Part shown: piece by piece, positions 1 through 6,427 of the stretch
Numbering within the stretch: position 1 is the stretch's first letter
Layout: each line of letters opens with the position of its first letter
DNA from: an uncultured Collinsella sp.
GTDB lineage: Bacteria > Actinomycetota > Coriobacteriia > Coriobacteriales > Coriobacteriaceae
Reading direction: 5' to 3'
NCBI GenBank assembly: GCA_938023905.1
Contig: CALJCO010000044.1
Span: 1-8,426 of the forward strand
Length of the DNA stretch: 8,426 nucleotides
Made by a program: the position numbers and the translations under genes
Notes under the pieces: model-generated
Database searches by the model: none
What the model was told of the DNA's origin: nothing
What the model saw: the letters and a program-made list of their open reading frames with translations, nothing else

Positions 1-1919
1 ATGGTAGCGGCCAGGATGGAAGACTCGGCACCTTCCGTACGTACACGGTGCTGGTCGATGCCGACGACGTGACGCTTGCGGGTCTAACAATCGAAAACAA
101 CGCCGGTGATGGGCGCGAGGTCGGCCAGGCGATTGCCCTGTATGCCGATGGTGACCGCCTGGTTGTCGATGCCTGCTGCATTAAGGGACACCAGGACACG
201 CTCTTTTTGGGGCCGCTGCCGCCGCGCGAGGCCAAGCCGGGCGGCTTTATAGGCCCCAAGCAGTTCGCCCCGCGCCGTGTGGGGCGGCAGTATTTTCGAC
301 GTTGCCGGATCGAGGGCGATGTCGACTTTATCTTTGGCGGCGCGCGTGCCTACTTTGAGGGGTGTGAGATTCGCTCGCTCAACCGCGATATGGATGTCAA
401 CGGGTATGTAACGGCAGCCTCCACGCCTCAGGGCGAGCCGTACGGATTTGTGTTCCATGGCTGTTCGTTTACAGCCGATGAGGGCATTGCCCCCGGATCG
501 GTCTATCTGGGTCGTCCATGGCGCGAGTGGGCCCAGACCGTTTTGCTCGAATGCTGGCTGGGCCCCCATATTTCACTCGAGGGCTGGTGGGATTGGAATA
601 AGCCAGCGGCACATGACGGCACCCTGTATGCCGGCGGTACCCTGTTTGGCCCGGCGGGTGATACTGCCGCTTGGGTGCCGTGGGCGCATTGCCTGACCGG
701 TCAGGATTCCGAACGCTATGCGCGTGACCGAGTGCTTGCCGGCACGGATGGTTGGGATCCCGAGGGCGGCGACGGTGATGCGGTAGAGACGGCCGGGCTA
801 TCTGCCAATGGCCGCACCGTGCACATCGAGACGTACTACGAGGACGAACCTGCGCTGCGCGCCCGACTGAAGCGCGAGGGGCGCTCGGCCGCATTTACGG
901 GCAAGACTCCCACAGACTTTGAGGCATGGAAGGCTGCGACCAGGACTCGTCTGTACGATATTTTGGGCCTTTCGCTTATGGACCGCGCCCCGATTGAGAT
1001 TCGTGAACTCAATCGCGTGCGGGTTGCCGGCAGCATCGTGCGTACTCATGCGGTGTTGCAGGTTGAGCACGATGTGTGGATGCCGTTTTACCTGTTGGAG
1101 CCGTCCCGCCCCAAGCTTGACGAGCGGGGACTCAAGCGCTGCTATATCTGCCCGCATGGTCACCAGGGGGCGGGTGCTGCAAGCATAGCCGGCGTTGCGG
1201 GCGTGCCGGCGGTCGACGATGCCGTGCGTAAGTTCAATTACGACTACGGTCTGCGTTTGGCGCGCATGGGTTACGTGACCGTTTGCCCCGATGCGCGTGG
1301 TTGGGGATACCGTCGTGACTGGAAGGGTCAGGGCGACGACGAGAACAGCTACCTGCGCGGTACGTGTCTGAATCAAGCACGTATGGCCGAGCCGCTGGGT
1401 CTTTCGGTCGCGGGCCTCAACGCCTGGGACAACATGCGCTTGATTGATTACTTGGAGACACGCGGTGACATTGCCATGGACGACCTGGGCTGCTTTGGTT
1501 TTTCGGGCGGCGGTTACATGACGTTGTACCTGTCCGCGCTCGACCCGCGCGTGCGCAAGGCGTTTGTCTCGGGCTATCTGTACGGCGTTGATGATTCGCT
1601 ACTACACCTCAACGGCAATTGCAGCTGCAATTACACGCCTGGACTCTGGCGTCTGCTCGACATGGGCGACATTGCCTCGCTTATCGCGCCACGGCCGCTC
1701 TTGGTTCAGAGCTGCGAGAAAGACCATCTCAACGGCGCCCGCGGGCTTGCGAACGTAGACGAGCAGCTCGATATCGTTCGCGACGCCTACGCGCTGCTGG
1801 GCAAGGATGAAAACCTTCTGCACGAGGTCTGCCCGGGTGGACACCACCTGGGCGTGGCGCATCTTGCCGAGGATATCGAATGGCTCGATTCGCAAGTTGC
1901 GGAATGCGCCCACGCATAG
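1..1919 (+). CDS. Pectinesterase (CE8) fused to an alpha/beta-hydrolase esterase domain, 5' end missing
   Basis: The reading frame is already open at the left edge (first full codon at 3), so the start and any signal peptide lie outside; the ATG at 48 falls inside the CE8 domain. About 638 residues are visible. Numbering from the ATG at 48, residues 1-190 carry the CE8 signatures: Gln27 in GQAIAL, Gln49-Asp50 in GHQDTLF (acid/base Asp), Asp93 in VDFIFGG (nucleophile) and Arg156/Trp158 in YLGRPW. These predict hydrolysis of galacturonate methyl esters in homogalacturonan. Residues from about 270 to the end form an alpha/beta-hydrolase of the Abhydrolase_7/acetyl-esterase type: nucleophile Ser486 in GFSGGGY, the family-typical CSCNYTPG and MGDIASLIAPRPLL stretches, acid Asp559 in EKDH and base His599 or His600 in PGGHH. 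The catalytic roles come from family knowledge; acetyl removal by the second domain is inferred. It heads the pectin gene group. Confidence 0.88.
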   Translation, partial: GSGQDGRLGTFRTYTVLVDADDVTLAGLTIENNAGDGREVGQAIALYADGDRLVVDACCIKGHQDTLFLGPLPPREAKPGGFIGPKQFAPRRVGRQYFRRCRIEGDVDFIFGGARAYFEGCEIRSLNRDMDVNGYVTAASTPQGEPYGFVFHGCSFTADEGIAPGSVYLGRPWREWAQTVLLECWLGPHISLEGWWDWNKPAAHDGTLYAGGTLFGPAGDTAAWVPWAHCLTGQDSERYARDRVLAGTDGWDPEGGDGDAVETAGLSANGRTVHIETYYEDEPALRARLKREGRSAAFTGKTPTDFEAWKAATRTRLYDILGLSLMDRAPIEIRELNRVRVAGSIVRTHAVLQVEHDVWMPFYLLEPSRPKLDERGLKRCYICPHGHQGAGAASIAGVAGVPAVDDAVRKFNYDYGLRLARMGYVTVCPDARGWGYRRDWKGQGDDENSYLRGTCLNQARMAEPLGLSVAGLNAWDNMRLIDYLETRGDIAMDDLGCFGFSGGGYMTLYLSALDPRVRKAFVSGYLYGVDDSLLHLNGNCSCNYTPGLWRLLDMGDIASLIAPRPLLVQSCEKDHLNGARGLANVDEQLDIVRDAYALLGKDENLLHEVCPGGHHLGVAHLAEDIEWLDSQVAECAHA

Positions 1920-1975
1920 CCCCTCGGATGTTGCGAATGAACGGTATGTACCTGTATGACCGCCGGTGTGCGGGT

Positions 1976-1981
1976 GAGGAG
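1976..1981 (+). promoter_or_regulatory. Ribosome binding site that fixes the SGNH esterase start
   Basis: The sequence GAGGAG lies 6 bases before the ATG at 1988. The frame is also open upstream to an ATG at 1880, but that would overlap the preceding gene, add an Arg-rich tail unlike the family, and has no comparable site before it. Confidence 0.75.
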
Positions 1982-1987
1982 AAGAAT

Positions 1988-2656
1988 ATGGAAACGAAAA
2001 ACTTGAGCGAATCGACCATCTGCTGCTTTGGCGATTCGACCACCTGGGGCGATAACGGATGCGGCGGGGGAGGCAACGATATCTCCTGGACTTCGCACCT
2101 GGGTGCGCTGCTGGGCGGCGCTACGATCGAGAACTTTGGTATTAAGGGTTCGCGTATTGCCGTCAAGGCCGACCGTGGCGATTCGTTTGTCGAGCGCTTG
2201 GACGGCATCGATCACACGGCAGATATCTGCATCGTCTTTGGCGGCGTTAACGACTTTAGCCGTAACGTGCCGCTGGGAGAGCTGGGCAGCACGGACGTGC
2301 ACGAGTTCTACGGTGCGCTCGACTACCTGATCCGCACCATCACGGCGCGCTCGCCTCAGGCAAAGCTGGTGTTTATGACGCCGTGCAAGACGAGCGGCAA
2401 ACACGAGAAGGATATTCCGGCAAGCAACGAGGCCAACCATCTGGGCCTGACGCAAGACGCCTATGTGCGCGCGATGCTGGAGGTCTGCGATCGCTACTCG
2501 GTGCCGGTGATCGACCTGTATGCGCAAAGCGGCATCAGCCCGTTTTTGCCGGAGCACCGCGAGCTCTACATGCCGGACGGTCTGCATTACAGCCCTACCG
2601 GCTATGAGCGCCTGGCGCATCGCATTGCCGCGGCTCTCACCGCCGTTTGCCGCTAA
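1988..2656 (+). CDS. SGNH/GDSL-family esterase (probable carbohydrate acetylesterase)
   Basis: This 222-residue protein has all the SGNH hydrolase blocks. Block I is FGDSTTWG with nucleophile Ser17. Block II is ENFGIKGSR with its oxyanion Gly. Block III is FGGVND with Asn88. Block V is DGLHYSPTGY with Asp197 and His200. Length and layout match the Lipase_GDSL_2 group, which contains many sugar-O-acetylesterases. The GDST variant of block I is also seen in rhamnogalacturonan acetylesterases (CE12), but the rest does not clearly place it in CE12. No signal peptide or membrane segment is seen, so it probably acts in the cytoplasm on imported oligosaccharides. It lies 68 bp after the CE8 gene on the same strand, probably co-transcribed. 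Deacetylation of pectic fragments is inferred from context; the exact substrate is unknown. Confidence 0.85.
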   Translation: METKNLSESTICCFGDSTTWGDNGCGGGGNDISWTSHLGALLGGATIENFGIKGSRIAVKADRGDSFVERLDGIDHTADICIVFGGVNDFSRNVPLGELGSTDVHEFYGALDYLIRTITARSPQAKLVFMTPCKTSGKHEKDIPASNEANHLGLTQDAYVRAMLEVCDRYSVPVIDLYAQSGISPFLPEHRELYMPDGLHYSPTGYERLAHRIAAALTAVCR

Positions 2657-2681
2657 AAGGATGCCGTTTGCGGGGATTATA

Positions 2682-2697
2682 GGGTTAACGTTCACCC
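2682..2697. promoter_or_regulatory. LacI-family operator 1 (predicted)
   Basis: GGGTTAACGTTCACCC is an imperfect palindrome with the central AACGTT core typical of LacI/GalR-family sites. With its two flanking bases TA (2680-2681) it matches operator 2 at 17 of 18 positions. It lies just upstream of the TATAAT at 2698, where a bound repressor would block RNA polymerase. The regulator gene is not in this window. Confidence 0.75.
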
Positions 2698-2703
2698 TAT
2701 AAT
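2698..2703 (+). promoter_or_regulatory. Candidate -10 box of the GH105 promoter
   Basis: TATAAT is a full consensus match, which would place transcription start near 2710 and leave a leader of about 54 bases. No good -35 hexamer stands at 16-18 bases upstream (GATTAT at 2675-2680), so the promoter is weak or activator-dependent if this box is used. TACACT at 2716-2721 is an alternative -10. The position between two operators supports a regulated promoter here. Confidence 0.45.
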
Positions 2704-2722
2704 CCCCGTTCGCGTTACACTA

Positions 2723-2738
2723 GGGTAAACGTTCACCC
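2723..2738. promoter_or_regulatory. LacI-family operator 2 (predicted)
   Basis: GGGTAAACGTTCACCC is the second copy of the operator, in the same orientation and 41 bp centre to centre from operator 1. That is close to four helical turns, so both sites face the same side of the DNA. It would lie within the first transcribed bases if TATAAT at 2698 is the -10 box. Confidence 0.75.
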
Positions 2739-2763
2739 ATCAATAACGTCAGAGGGGACAGCA

Positions 2764-4002
2764 ATGGGTTGCAATCAGATTCTGGACCGTTATATCGAGC
2801 AGTTGATCGAGACCTCTACGCCTCAGGCGCCGGCCTGGAATATCGAAAAGCTTCGCGCCGGCAAGGAGAACACCTGGAATTACATTGACGGCTGCATGAT
2901 CAAGGCACTCATCGAGCTGTACGAGATCACCGGCGAGCAGCGCTACCTGACTTTTGCCGATGACTACATCGATTTCTTTGTCCAGGACGATGGCACCATC
3001 AAGCATTACAATCCCCAGGAGTACAACCTCGATAACGTCAATGCAGGCAAGACCCTCTACAAACTCTATGACCTGGTAGGCAAGCCCAAGTACCGTGCCG
3101 CCATGGATACCATCTATCGTCAGCTCGAAACCCAGCCGCGTACCAAAGAGGGTGTGTTTTGGCACAAGGCCGTCTACCCCAACCAGATCTGGCTCGACGG
3201 CATGTACATGGCGCAGCCGTTCTACATGCAGTACGAGCTGAGCTTCCACAACCGCCGTGCCTGCTCGGATAGCTTCCATATGTTCCAGGTCGTGCATGAC
3301 CTGATGCGCAACCCCCTCAACGGTCTGTACTATCACGCCTACGACGCGAGCCGCAAGCAGTTCTGGTGCGATCCCGTCACCGGTCTTTCGGCCAACTTCT
3401 GGCTGCGCGCCGAGGGCTGGTTTGCCATGGCGCTCATCGATACCTGGGAGCTCATGCCGCCCTCGATGTCGGCCGAGAAGGACGAGATCCGCAAGATGTT
3501 CCACGACCTGATCGACGCCATGCTGCCGTATCAGGACGAGAAGACCGGCATGTGGCACCAGGTCATCAACCTGCCCAATATCGCCCCCAACTATCTGGAG
3601 GAGTCGGGCAGCGCCATCTTTGCCAACGCCATCATGAAGGGCGTGCGCCTGGGCGTGCTGGGCGAGCGCTACTACCAGTACGGCCGCCGTGCGTTTGACG
3701 GCATCTGCGACACGTGCCTGTCCGAGCGCGACGGACAGCTGGCGCTCGACAACATCTGCCTGGTGGCGGGTCTTGGCAACACCGCGCACCGCGAGGGCAC
3801 GTTTGGCTACTACATGAGCGAGCCCGTCGTCAAAAACGACGCGAAGGGCGTAGCGCCGCTGGTGCTTGCCTATATCGAGACCATGCATCATGACAAGCTT
3901 GCCGGTAAGCGCGATCCGCTTGCCCCTTCGGGCGTGTGCTCCATCGACGACCCGTTTGGCGGCTACACGCCGGGCATCAATGCTCATAAGGGGCGTGAAT
4001 AG
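2764..4002 (+). CDS. GH105 unsaturated rhamnogalacturonyl/galacturonyl hydrolase
   Basis: The 412-residue protein fits the (alpha/alpha)6-barrel family of Bacillus YteR and YesR. Visible signatures are NQIWLDGMYMAQPF with catalytic Asp145 (equivalent to YteR Asp143), GLYYHAYD with His191, FWLRAEGWFAMAL, LEESGSAIFANAI and GTFGYYMSEPVVKNDAKG near the C-terminus. The family removes the 4,5-unsaturated uronic acid left at the non-reducing end by pectate or rhamnogalacturonan lyases, by hydration of the double bond. The absence of a signal peptide suggests a cytoplasmic enzyme acting on imported di- or oligosaccharides. The start ATG follows AGAGGGG with 6 bases between. Two LacI-type operators directly upstream suggest sugar-induced expression. 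Whether the partner sugar is rhamnose or galacturonate cannot be told from sequence alone. Confidence 0.93.
   Translation: MGCNQILDRYIEQLIETSTPQAPAWNIEKLRAGKENTWNYIDGCMIKALIELYEITGEQRYLTFADDYIDFFVQDDGTIKHYNPQEYNLDNVNAGKTLYKLYDLVGKPKYRAAMDTIYRQLETQPRTKEGVFWHKAVYPNQIWLDGMYMAQPFYMQYELSFHNRRACSDSFHMFQVVHDLMRNPLNGLYYHAYDASRKQFWCDPVTGLSANFWLRAEGWFAMALIDTWELMPPSMSAEKDEIRKMFHDLIDAMLPYQDEKTGMWHQVINLPNIAPNYLEESGSAIFANAIMKGVRLGVLGERYYQYGRRAFDGICDTCLSERDGQLALDNICLVAGLGNTAHREGTFGYYMSEPVVKNDAKGVAPLVLAYIETMHHDKLAGKRDPLAPSGVCSIDDPFGGYTPGINAHKGRE
3988..3993 (+). promoter_or_regulatory. Ribosome binding site inside the end of the GH105 gene
   Basis: AAGGGG sits within the last codons of the GH105 gene, 10 bases before the GTG at 4004. 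It favours that GTG over the in-frame ATG at 3980, which would place the site inside the new gene. The GTG at 3995 is too close to it. Confidence 0.55.
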
Positions 4003-4003
4003 C

Positions 4004-4909
4004 GTGGGGGCCATTACTCCGGGCGTGCGTTTACACGACCTTCCGCAGGGGACCGTCGAGGAACGCATTCGCATGGCAGGAGAGCTGGGCTTTTCGTGCA
4101 TTCAGCTGCCGAGCAAGGTGCTCTACGCATCAATGGGAATCGATCGATGCGGTCTGACCCGCGAGCTCGCCGACCATTTGCGTGCGGTGCTCGATGAGGC
4201 GGGCGTTTCGGTCGCCGTGCTCGGCTGTTATAAGAATCTGGCGACGCCCGATCGACAACAGCTCACGGATAACTTTGCCGAGTACGAGGCGTGCTTGAAC
4301 TTTGCTCAGATGCTCGGCGGCTGTCCGGTTGGCACCGAGACCGGTCGTCCCAATGCGCAGAACCGCGTTGCTGACGACCGTATGACCGACGAGGCACTCG
4401 ATGCGTTTATGGATGGACTCGCGCGCGTCTGCGAGTGCGCCGAGGCCGTGGGTGGGCAAATACTGATCGAGCCCGGCTGGAACGAGACGGTCAACACGCC
4501 AGATCGCTGCCGTGAGGTGCTGGAGCGCGTCCCGAGCCCGGCGCTCGGCGTGATCTACGACCCGGTGTCGCTGCTGCATCCCAGCGTCGTTGGCGAGGCG
4601 CAGGAAATCACCGCGCGTATGCTCTACTTATGCGGCAGTAAGATTCGCGTGCTGCACGCCAAGGATTTTGAGGTCGTCGACAACGAGGACGAAGCCGGCT
4701 GGTGCGATGGTACGGGTTCTCGCCTGGTGTGCCACGGCGTGGGCGAGACGGGCCGCTATGACTTTGAGCCCGTGGTGGCCTGGGCGGCTGCCGCCTGTTC
4801 GGGGATTCCTTGCGTGGTCGAGAACAGCGTGCCGGCGACGGCGGCTAGCTGCCTGGCGACACTCGAGCGCATGTCCGCTCGCTGCGGGGCTCCGCATCGC
4901 GAGATATAG
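4004..4909 (+). CDS. Sugar phosphate isomerase/epimerase family TIM-barrel protein
   Basis: The GTG start gives 301 residues, beginning one base after the GH105 stop (4000-4002); an ATG at 3980 would give 309 and a short overlap. Either way it is coupled to GH105. The protein matches the xylose-isomerase-like TIM-barrel family (AP_endonuc_2). The likely metal-binding residues are spread as in the family: Glu156 in LIEPGWNE, Asp186 in VIYDPVSLL, His218 in VLHAKDF and Glu273 in CVVENSV. The GVRLHDL opening and FSCIQLP segment form the first strands. Such proteins isomerise or epimerise sugars or polyols, some are oxidoreductase partners or dehydratases, and the substrate cannot be read from sequence. 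Its place after GH105 suggests work on a sugar released from pectin. It is not KduI, which is a cupin. Confidence 0.82.
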   Translation: MGAITPGVRLHDLPQGTVEERIRMAGELGFSCIQLPSKVLYASMGIDRCGLTRELADHLRAVLDEAGVSVAVLGCYKNLATPDRQQLTDNFAEYEACLNFAQMLGGCPVGTETGRPNAQNRVADDRMTDEALDAFMDGLARVCECAEAVGGQILIEPGWNETVNTPDRCREVLERVPSPALGVIYDPVSLLHPSVVGEAQEITARMLYLCGSKIRVLHAKDFEVVDNEDEAGWCDGTGSRLVCHGVGETGRYDFEPVVAWAAAACSGIPCVVENSVPATAASCLATLERMSARCGAPHREI

Positions 4910-4944
4910 CATTGGCTTTTGCCGTGGCGGCATATTGAGTTTGC

Positions 4945-4975
4945 TTGACTGGGGGCGGCGGTGAAGGGTTTTTAT
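4945..4975 (+). promoter_or_regulatory. Weak candidate promoter for the GltD-like gene
   Basis: TTGACT (4945-4950) resembles a -35 box, and the T-rich TTTTTAT (4969-4975) could serve as a -10 at 18-19 bases. The -10 match is poor. The rest of the 103-bp gap 4910-5012 shows no gene, and no clear terminator for the gene before it, so read-through from the pectin genes is possible. Confidence 0.25.
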
Positions 4976-5000
4976 CGTCGCCTCATTGGATTACATCAAA

Positions 5001-5008
5001 AAGGGGAG
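5001..5008 (+). promoter_or_regulatory. Ribosome binding site fixing the GTG start of the GltD-like gene
   Basis: AAGGGGAG lies 4 bases before the GTG at 5013 (6 counted from AAGGGG). The frame is open to a TTG at 4986, but that would put this purine-rich site inside the gene and add residues not typical of the family. Confidence 0.75.
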
Positions 5009-5012
5009 TTGC

Positions 5013-6230
5013 GTGGCTATCCACATTGTCGAAGAGGCGAATCGTTGCCTAGGTTGCAAAAGGGCGTTCTGCCAGCTTAAAGGCTGCCCGGTGCAGACGC
5101 CTATTCCGCAGGTCATTGACTTGTTCAAGCAGCGTCGTCTGGAAGAGGCAGGTGAGCTGCTGTTCCAGAACAACCCCATGAGCGCGGTCTGCTCCATGAT
5201 CTGCAACCATTCGGGCCAGTGCGAGGGCGCGTGCATTCAGGGCCGCAAGGGCGCACCGGTGCATTTTTCGAGTATCGAGAACTATATCTCGACGGCATAT
5301 TTGGACCGTAAGGAGTGGAAGCCCGCGCCGTCGTGCGGCAAGCAGGTTGCCGTGGTCGGTTCCGGTCCTGCCGGCATTACCGTGGCCATTAAGATGGCCC
5401 AGCTGGGCTGTGCCGTCACGGTGTTTGAGCAACGCCCCGAGATCGGCGGCGTGCTGGAGTACGGCATCCCCGAGTTTCGCCTGCCCCGTGCTCTCGTGCA
5501 AAAGTACCGTCACGTGATGTGCTCGCTTGGCGTGCGCGTCCGTCCCTCGACCACCATCGGTGGTGCGCTGCATATCGACGACCTGCTGCGCGACGGCTAC
5601 GATGCGGTCTTTGTCGGTACCGGTACCTGGCGCGCCCGCAAGCTGGGTATTCCCGGCGAGTCGCGTGGCAACGTACTGTTTGGTATCGATTACCTGGTCG
5701 ATCCCACGAGTGTGGCGATCGGTCAGAACGTGGCGGTTATCGGCGCCGGCAACGTGGCCATGGATGTTGCCCGTACGGCTCTGCGCTCGGGCGCTCGCAA
5801 GGTTACCGTGTATGCCCGATCGCGCCATATCTCGGCCATCGATGACGAGGTGGAGCTGACCGAGCTTGACGGTGCCGAGATCGTGCGCGGAAAGGCGATC
5901 TGCGCCATCGACGATAACGGTCCGGTGTTCGAGACGGCTATCTTTGACGAGGACGACAACGTGGTGGGCTACGAGGAAGAACTTGACCATGTGCCCGCCG
6001 ACACGGTTGTGATTGCGGCCTCGCAAGTGCCTAAGGACAAGCTGGTGCTTACGACGGGCGGTCTGGAGACCGACCATCGCGGTCTTCTTTCGGTCGATGA
6101 GTGCGGCATGACCACCGTGCCTGGCGTCTTTGCCGCCGGCGACGTGGTCAACGGCCCGCTCACCGTGGTCCATGCCGTAGCCGGCGCCAAGCTCGCCGTC
6201 GAAGGCATGACCAGCTATCTGGGCCTCTAA
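5013..6230 (+). CDS. Glutamate synthase small subunit-like NAD(P)H iron-sulfur flavoprotein
   Basis: The GTG start gives 405 residues. The N-terminus holds two cysteine clusters for 4Fe-4S centres: Cys12, 15, 20 and 25 (CLGCKRAFCQLKGCPV, one residue longer than the usual last spacer), and a second set in VCSMICNHSGQCEGAC. An FAD-binding Rossmann motif GSGPAG follows at 116-121, an NAD(P)H Rossmann motif GAGNVA at 244-249 followed by arginines (VYARSR) that suggest NADPH, and the FAD-closing GVFAAGD at 371-377. The protein belongs with GltD, NfnL and SudA, which move electrons from NAD(P)H through FAD to a partner subunit. No GltB-like large subunit or NfnS-like partner is visible here, so the acceptor is unknown. 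It ends before a strong terminator, making it a single gene or the end of a unit. Confidence 0.87.
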   Translation: MAIHIVEEANRCLGCKRAFCQLKGCPVQTPIPQVIDLFKQRRLEEAGELLFQNNPMSAVCSMICNHSGQCEGACIQGRKGAPVHFSSIENYISTAYLDRKEWKPAPSCGKQVAVVGSGPAGITVAIKMAQLGCAVTVFEQRPEIGGVLEYGIPEFRLPRALVQKYRHVMCSLGVRVRPSTTIGGALHIDDLLRDGYDAVFVGTGTWRARKLGIPGESRGNVLFGIDYLVDPTSVAIGQNVAVIGAGNVAMDVARTALRSGARKVTVYARSRHISAIDDEVELTELDGAEIVRGKAICAIDDNGPVFETAIFDEDDNVVGYEEELDHVPADTVVIAASQVPKDKLVLTTGGLETDHRGLLSVDECGMTTVPGVFAAGDVVNGPLTVVHAVAGAKLAVEGMTSYLGL

Positions 6231-6245
6231 CCCACCCCGCCCATC

Positions 6246-6316
6246 AGTTGCGGTGGAATACGGACTGTTTTGGCTGTCAAAGGCCTTATCTACTCCGTAT
6301 TCCACCGCAACTTTTT
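6246..6316 (+). terminator. Rho-independent terminator with a 19-bp perfect stem
   Basis: AGTTGCGGTGGAATACGGA (6246-6264) pairs exactly with 6294-6312 and runs into TTTTT (6312-6316). The 29-base loop, which contains the palindrome AAGGCCTT, is much longer than usual. It lies 15 bases after the stop of the GltD-like gene and separates it from the next gene. Confidence 0.85.
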
Positions 6317-6361
6317 GTGGGCTGAGTAAAAGCCGGGGGAGCGTGTACGGTCGGGTACAGC

Positions 6362-6396
6362 GCAGTTGCTGATACGATAAGTACGTTAGCAACTGC
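6362..6396. promoter_or_regulatory. Inverted repeat around an extended -10 promoter
   Basis: GCAGTTGCT (6362-6370) and AGCAACTGC (6388-6396) are exact reverse complements, 17 bases apart. Between them, starting at the last base of the left arm, is TGATACGAT (6370-6378), which reads as an extended -10 (TGn + TACGAT) and would place transcription start near 6385. No good -35 is seen. The repeat could be an operator straddling the promoter; the protein that binds it is unknown. Confidence 0.5.
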
Positions 6397-6427
6397 CGCC
6401 GAGCGGCTCAAACGAAAGGAACCCTGT

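Larger units (their letters stand above)
2671..2708. repeat. 38-bp palindrome with perfect 15-bp arms, centred on a LacI-type operator
   Basis: The left arm CGGGGATTATAGGGT (2671-2685) and right arm ACCCTATAATCCCCG (2694-2708) are exact reverse complements around the 8-base centre TAACGTTC. The centre of symmetry (between 2689 and 2690) is also that of operator 1. No T-run follows the right arm, so a rho-independent terminator for the SGNH gene is unlikely, although the RNA could fold into a strong hairpin if transcribed through. Confidence 0.9.

Noticed and set aside
1..60. ATG at position 1 as the start of the first gene
   Set aside because: That frame reaches a stop codon near position 70; the real CE8 frame is open from position 3 and continues leftward out of the window.
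2671..2708. Reading the palindrome as a rho-independent terminator for the SGNH gene
   Set aside because: There is no T-run after the right arm, and the centre is a LacI-type operator repeated 41 bp downstream, so a regulatory role fits better.
2749..4101. Long 450-codon open frame on the minus strand opposite GH105
   Set aside because: It is a shadow of the GH105 gene caused by GC-rich codons; its translation matches no family pattern, while the + strand frame has clear GH105 motifs.
4954..4984. Stem of GGCGGCG with CGTCGCC upstream of the GltD-like gene
   Set aside because: It needs a G-T wobble and the T-run lies in the loop instead of after the stem, so it is neither a convincing terminator nor a riboswitch.
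5049..6392. 447-codon open frame on the minus strand opposite the GltD-like gene
   Set aside because: It runs across the terminator and has no recognisable domain; the + strand gene explains the region.
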